Positions 5,896 through 8,525 of a DNA stretch of 8,525 bases are shown here, in pieces. The first letter of the stretch is position 1; every line of letters begins with the position of its first letter. The position numbers and the translations under genes are program-made. The stretch comes from Gammaproteobacteria bacterium (lineage in GTDB: Bacteria; Pseudomonadota; Gammaproteobacteria; SZUA-140). The stretch covers positions 1 through 8,525 of the forward strand of contig QIHH01000225.1 of the NCBI GenBank assembly GCA_003230195.1, in the 5' to 3' direction. The notes beneath the pieces are model-generated. The model saw only the letters and a list, made by a program, of their open reading frames with translations. It did no database searches and was not told where the DNA came from.

Positions 5896-7149
5896 TTATT
5901 CAAAGATAGCCTTCAAAATAAAGAAAAAGAGGATCGCAAGGCCAGCACCGGCTGGCAAGGTGATTACCCAAGACATAAAGATAGTACGAATAATGCGCAA
6001 GTTAAGCGCACCGATACCTCGCGCCAAGCCAACTCCGAGCACGCCGCCTACTAAGGTGTGCGTGGTCGAGATCGGCATACCGGTACCCGAGGCAACCACG
6101 ACGGTGGCTGCTGCTGCCAGTGTGGCAGCAAAACCACGGCTAGGTGTTAGTTCGGTGATGTTGGTACCGATGGTCGCGATGACACGGTGGCCGTAAGTCA
6201 CCAGTCCAATCACAATACCCACCCCACCCAGGAGAAGCACCCAGATTGGCAGTGCTGATTGGGCGGTAATCTCACCACCACTTTCAACGATACTCACAAC
6301 TGCAGCAATTGGGCCAACTGCGTTGGCGACGTCATTCGAGCCATGTGCAAAGGCCATCGCACAGGCAGTTACAATCATCAGGACAGCAAACACCTTCTCT
6401 ACATTGGTGTAGTGAAAGTCTTTATCATCCGATGGATCATGTTTGATTCGGTTGATAAAAATTTTACTGATGAGCGCCATACCGATACCAATCAATACAG
6501 AAAACAGATAAGCTTGGAAGGTCGTTAGGTCAAGCCCAACGTGCTTGAGCCCTTTAAACATGGTGACCAGTGAAATAATAAAGCCTACCAAGAAAATATA
6601 ACATGGCACATAGCGCTTGGCGCTAGCAAATGGGTCTGGGGTATCAATGATCAGTTTTTGTACGCTCATAAAGAGCGCGTAGGCGATGACCCCCGCAGAG
6701 AGCGGCGAGATAATCCAGCTCAGCGCAATGGTGCCCACTTTACCCCACATGACCGCTTCCATGCCGATGCCAACTGCGGCGAAACCAACAATCGCACCGA
6801 CAATTGAATGAGTCGTTGAGACCGGCCAACCATAATAAGAGGCAACCAACAGCCACACTGCCGCCGCGAGCAGCGCAGCTAGCATGCCATACACCAGCAA
6901 CTCCGGCGTGCTGGCGATCGAAGTCGTATCGATCATCCCTTTGCGGATGGTTTGTGTTACCTCACCGCCTGCGAGTAACGCACCACTGAATTCAAAGATT
7001 GCGGCAATAATAATCGCATGTTTAATGGTGATGGCACCGGAACCCACCGAGGTACCCATGGCGTTGGCGACGTCATTAGCACCAATCCCCCATGCCATGA
7101 AAAAGCCAAAGATACAGGCTAGAATAATAAAAATATATGCGTATTCCAC
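5896..7149 (-). CDS. pit: Inorganic phosphate transporter, PiT family
   Basis: An inner-membrane permease importing phosphate (as a metal-phosphate complex) driven by the proton gradient, generally low affinity and constitutive. The 417-residue protein is strongly hydrophobic with roughly ten or more membrane segments and shows the internal duplication of the family: GANDVANA at 23-30 repeated as GSNDVANA at 270-277, and PVSTTHS at 109-115 repeated as PISTTHT at 359-365. A charged loop (about 232-250, KHDPSDDKDFHYTNVEK) separates the halves. The start is GTG 7147-7149, preceded by GAGG nine bases upstream; the gene ends with tandem stops TAA TAG. It follows the DUF47 gene after 20 bases, the classic DUF47-pit pairing, so the two are almost certainly cotranscribed. 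No Pho box is recognisable upstream. Confidence 0.96.
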   Translation of the reverse strand: MEYAYIFIILACIFGFFMAWGIGANDVANAMGTSVGSGAITIKHAIIIAAIFEFSGALLAGGEVTQTIRKGMIDTTSIASTPELLVYGMLAALLAAAVWLLVASYYGWPVSTTHSIVGAIVGFAAVGIGMEAVMWGKVGTIALSWIISPLSAGVIAYALFMSVQKLIIDTPDPFASAKRYVPCYIFLVGFIISLVTMFKGLKHVGLDLTTFQAYLFSVLIGIGMALISKIFINRIKHDPSDDKDFHYTNVEKVFAVLMIVTACAMAFAHGSNDVANAVGPIAAVVSIVESGGEITAQSALPIWVLLLGGVGIVIGLVTYGHRVIATIGTNITELTPSRGFAATLAAAATVVVASGTGMPISTTHTLVGGVLGVGLARGIGALNLRIIRTIFMSWVITLPAGAGLAILFFFILKAIFE

Positions 7150-7169
7150 GAGTAACTACCTCTTTCTAT

Positions 7170-7844
7170 TTATTTGGCCAGCATCAACTGCAGGCGACTG
7201 CCAACACGTTGAGCAAGATCAGCAAGCTCTCCGACCCATTCGATGATGCGATAGATGAACATAGCATCAATGGGTGGTAGGTCTGTTTCGATTGTAAACA
7301 TGATGGCGCGAATCTGGACCTGAATCTCGTCAGTGTCACTTTCAATCTGGTTCAAGGTTTTGATCATCTTCTCCACCACTTTAACTTCACGCCCGCGAAA
7401 ACCGGTCTCAACCAGTTCATCGAGTTCGTTAATGGCGGTGTCAGCCTGTGCGACCGCATCTATACTGCGTTTCACATAGGCCAGAAAAAGTGGCGCGATA
7501 CTTTTTGGCAGTGCCATCTGTCGTCCCAGCATCAAACCGGCAATATCTTTGCTTTTGTTGGCGATATTGTCCTGCATCGTCAACATATCTAATAGATCAT
7601 GTCGAGAGACCGGCAGGAACATCCCTTTAGGCAGGCTAAGGCGAAGCGATTTTTTTAATTTGTCAGCCTCGTGCTCAAATTTAACGATTGATGCTTGTGC
7701 TGCTTGAATGCGCGCAGTGTCCTGTTCAATCACAGCCTCAAAAAAGATGACCAGCTCTGAAGCACACAGGTGCACCTGCGCCATATGGTCTTGCAGCGGT
7801 TGCATAGGAGAGCCGCCAAACATGCTATACACATAATTAGACAT
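7170..7844 (-). CDS. DUF47 (PhoU-like) protein, partner of the PiT transporter
   Basis: A cytoplasmic helical-bundle protein of the TIGR00153/DUF47 family, related to PhoU. Its genes lie next to pit in many bacteria, and it is thought to control or assist PiT activity. The 224 residues are of typical length and almost wholly helical with a heptad-like pattern. Acidic metal-binding motifs of the PhoU type are visible: E57xxxD61 in KFEHEADKLKK, QDNIANKSKD (91-100), E168xxxD172 in IESDTDEIQ, and the EWVGELAD segment at 202-209. The start ATG 7842-7844 has AAGGA seven bases upstream. It is the first gene of the probable DUF47-pit(-aroE) unit. A promoter should lie in the 96 bases between it and hemB, but I see no strong hexamer pair there. 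Confidence 0.94.
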   Translation of the reverse strand: MSNYVYSMFGGSPMQPLQDHMAQVHLCASELVIFFEAVIEQDTARIQAAQASIVKFEHEADKLKKSLRLSLPKGMFLPVSRHDLLDMLTMQDNIANKSKDIAGLMLGRQMALPKSIAPLFLAYVKRSIDAVAQADTAINELDELVETGFRGREVKVVEKMIKTLNQIESDTDEIQVQIRAIMFTIETDLPPIDAMFIYRIIEWVGELADLAQRVGSRLQLMLAK

Positions 7845-7891
7845 AAGTAGTCCTTAAATAACCGAATTGAACTTCATTAGAATCGCGCAAG

Positions 7892-7913
7892 ATGATAGCA
7901 GAAAAGCCATCAT
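7892..7913 (-). other. Hairpin between hemB and the DUF47 gene
   Basis: On the minus strand ATGATGGC, a six-base loop TTTTCT and GCTATCAT can form an eight-pair stem with one G-U pair. It lies 28 bases after the hemB stop. No U-run follows, so it is not a standard intrinsic terminator; it could be an RNA-stabilising 3' hairpin of the hemB transcript or simply chance. Confidence 0.35.
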
Positions 7914-7940
7914 AGCTGGGAACCCCGTTAAATAGAAATG

Positions 7941-8525
7941 TTAAGCCGCGTCTTTTAACCACTGTGCAACGTGCTTAGCATAGTAGGTCAAGATACCATC
8001 AGCCCCCGCTCGTTTCATGCTAAGCAGAGATTCGAGCACAATGGCGCGCTCATCAAGCCAGCCGTTATCACTCGCAGCTTGGATCATGGCATACTCCCCG
8101 CTTACCTGATAGACATAAGTGGGGACACCAAATTCATCTTTAATGCGGCGCACAATATCGAGATAAGGCATGCCAGGTTTGATCATGACCATGTCGGCAC
8201 CCTCAGCGAGATCCATGCCAACTTCCCACAACGCCTCATCTGAATTCGCAGGGTCCATTTGATAGCTCTGTTTATTACCACTACCCAAGCTAGCGGATGA
8301 GCCCACCGCATCACGGAATGGCCCATAAAAGCTTGATGCATATTTTGCAGCATAGGCCAGAATACGGGTGTGAATGTACCCTGAGTCTTCAAGTGCGGTA
8401 CGAATCGCGCCGACCCGACCATCCATCATATCAGAGGGTGCAACGATATCAGTACCGGCTTCAGCATGTGACAACGCCTGTTTAACCAGCACCTCTGTGG
8501 TTTCATCATTCATCACGTAGCCACT
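7941..8525 (-). CDS. hemB: Delta-aminolevulinic acid dehydratase (porphobilinogen synthase), C-terminal 194 residues (runs off right edge)
   Basis: Condenses two 5-aminolevulinate molecules into porphobilinogen in haem and other tetrapyrrole synthesis; a cytoplasmic homo-octamer. The frame is open to the right edge, reading SGYVMNDETTEVLVKQAL at the cut. It is thus internal sequence rather than a start, although a GTG and an ATG occur nearby. Family motifs include IVAPSDMMDGRVGAIR, the first catalytic lysine in YAAKYASSFYGPFRDA (codon 8343-8345), the second, Schiff-base lysine in DMVMIKPGMPYLDIV (codon 8178-8180), and the active-site segment YQVSGEYAMI. The gene ends at TAA 7941-7943 after a normal C-terminus. 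The N-terminal third, including the metal-ligand segment that separates zinc-dependent from magnesium-dependent types, is outside the window. Confidence 0.97.
   Translation of the reverse strand, partial: SGYVMNDETTEVLVKQALSHAEAGTDIVAPSDMMDGRVGAIRTALEDSGYIHTRILAYAAKYASSFYGPFRDAVGSSASLGSGNKQSYQMDPANSDEALWEVGMDLAEGADMVMIKPGMPYLDIVRRIKDEFGVPTYVYQVSGEYAMIQAASDNGWLDERAIVLESLLSMKRAGADGILTYYAKHVAQWLKDAA

Noticed and set aside
7845..7940. Pho box controlling the DUF47-pit unit
   Set aside because: No pair of CTGTCAT-like half-sites with the right spacing is present.

Overview
The window reads as a stretch of gammaproteobacterial chromosome. This assignment is inferred from the character of the housekeeping proteins; there is no rRNA or other direct taxonomic marker. 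Two conserved blocks, both on the minus strand, flank an accessory zone of about 3.7 kb that is gene-poor and full of relics.

Left block (1-1299): the N-terminal 433 codons of a GspE/PilB-type secretion or pilus assembly ATPase, running off the left edge. It has a Walker A motif and a Walker B region. Its start lies inside a short upstream reading frame that carries a better Shine-Dalgarno sequence than the gene itself.

Accessory zone (about 1300-5000): first about 600 bases in which I recognise nothing, then the decayed 3' end of argE (plus strand, one frameshift). Next comes a possible 31-residue single-pass membrane protein with a good ribosome binding site. It is followed on the minus strand by an NYN-domain (LabA-like) putative RNase with a cold-shock-like C-terminal domain. 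Then comes the 3' half of an IS200/IS605-type transposase gene with its right-end hairpin, fused end to end with an AT-rich YiiX-like permuted papain-fold hydrolase gene. Divergent from that hydrolase is a wrecked integron integrase gene: two frameshifts, three in-frame stops (one replacing the nucleophilic tyrosine) and two deletions that removed the other catalytic boxes. I found no attI or attC core site, so this is an integron fossil at most.

Right block (5011-8525): aroE (shikimate dehydrogenase), a PiT phosphate permease, its DUF47/PhoU-like partner, and the C-terminal part of hemB, all on the minus strand. The DUF47 and pit genes are 20 bases apart and pit and aroE 36 bases apart, so DUF47-pit-aroE is a plausible operon. 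DUF47 and PiT should act together in low-affinity phosphate uptake, while AroE (aromatic amino acid pathway) and HemB (tetrapyrrole synthesis) are core metabolism. As I recall, argE lies beside pit-DUF47 in pseudomonads; if so, the argE relic may be what is left of an older argE-pit-DUF47 neighbourhood broken up by the mobile elements.

I see no convincing new multi-gene system. The items most worth following are the small membrane protein, the NYN/cold-shock fusion, and the hydrolase gene sitting between integron and IS debris.
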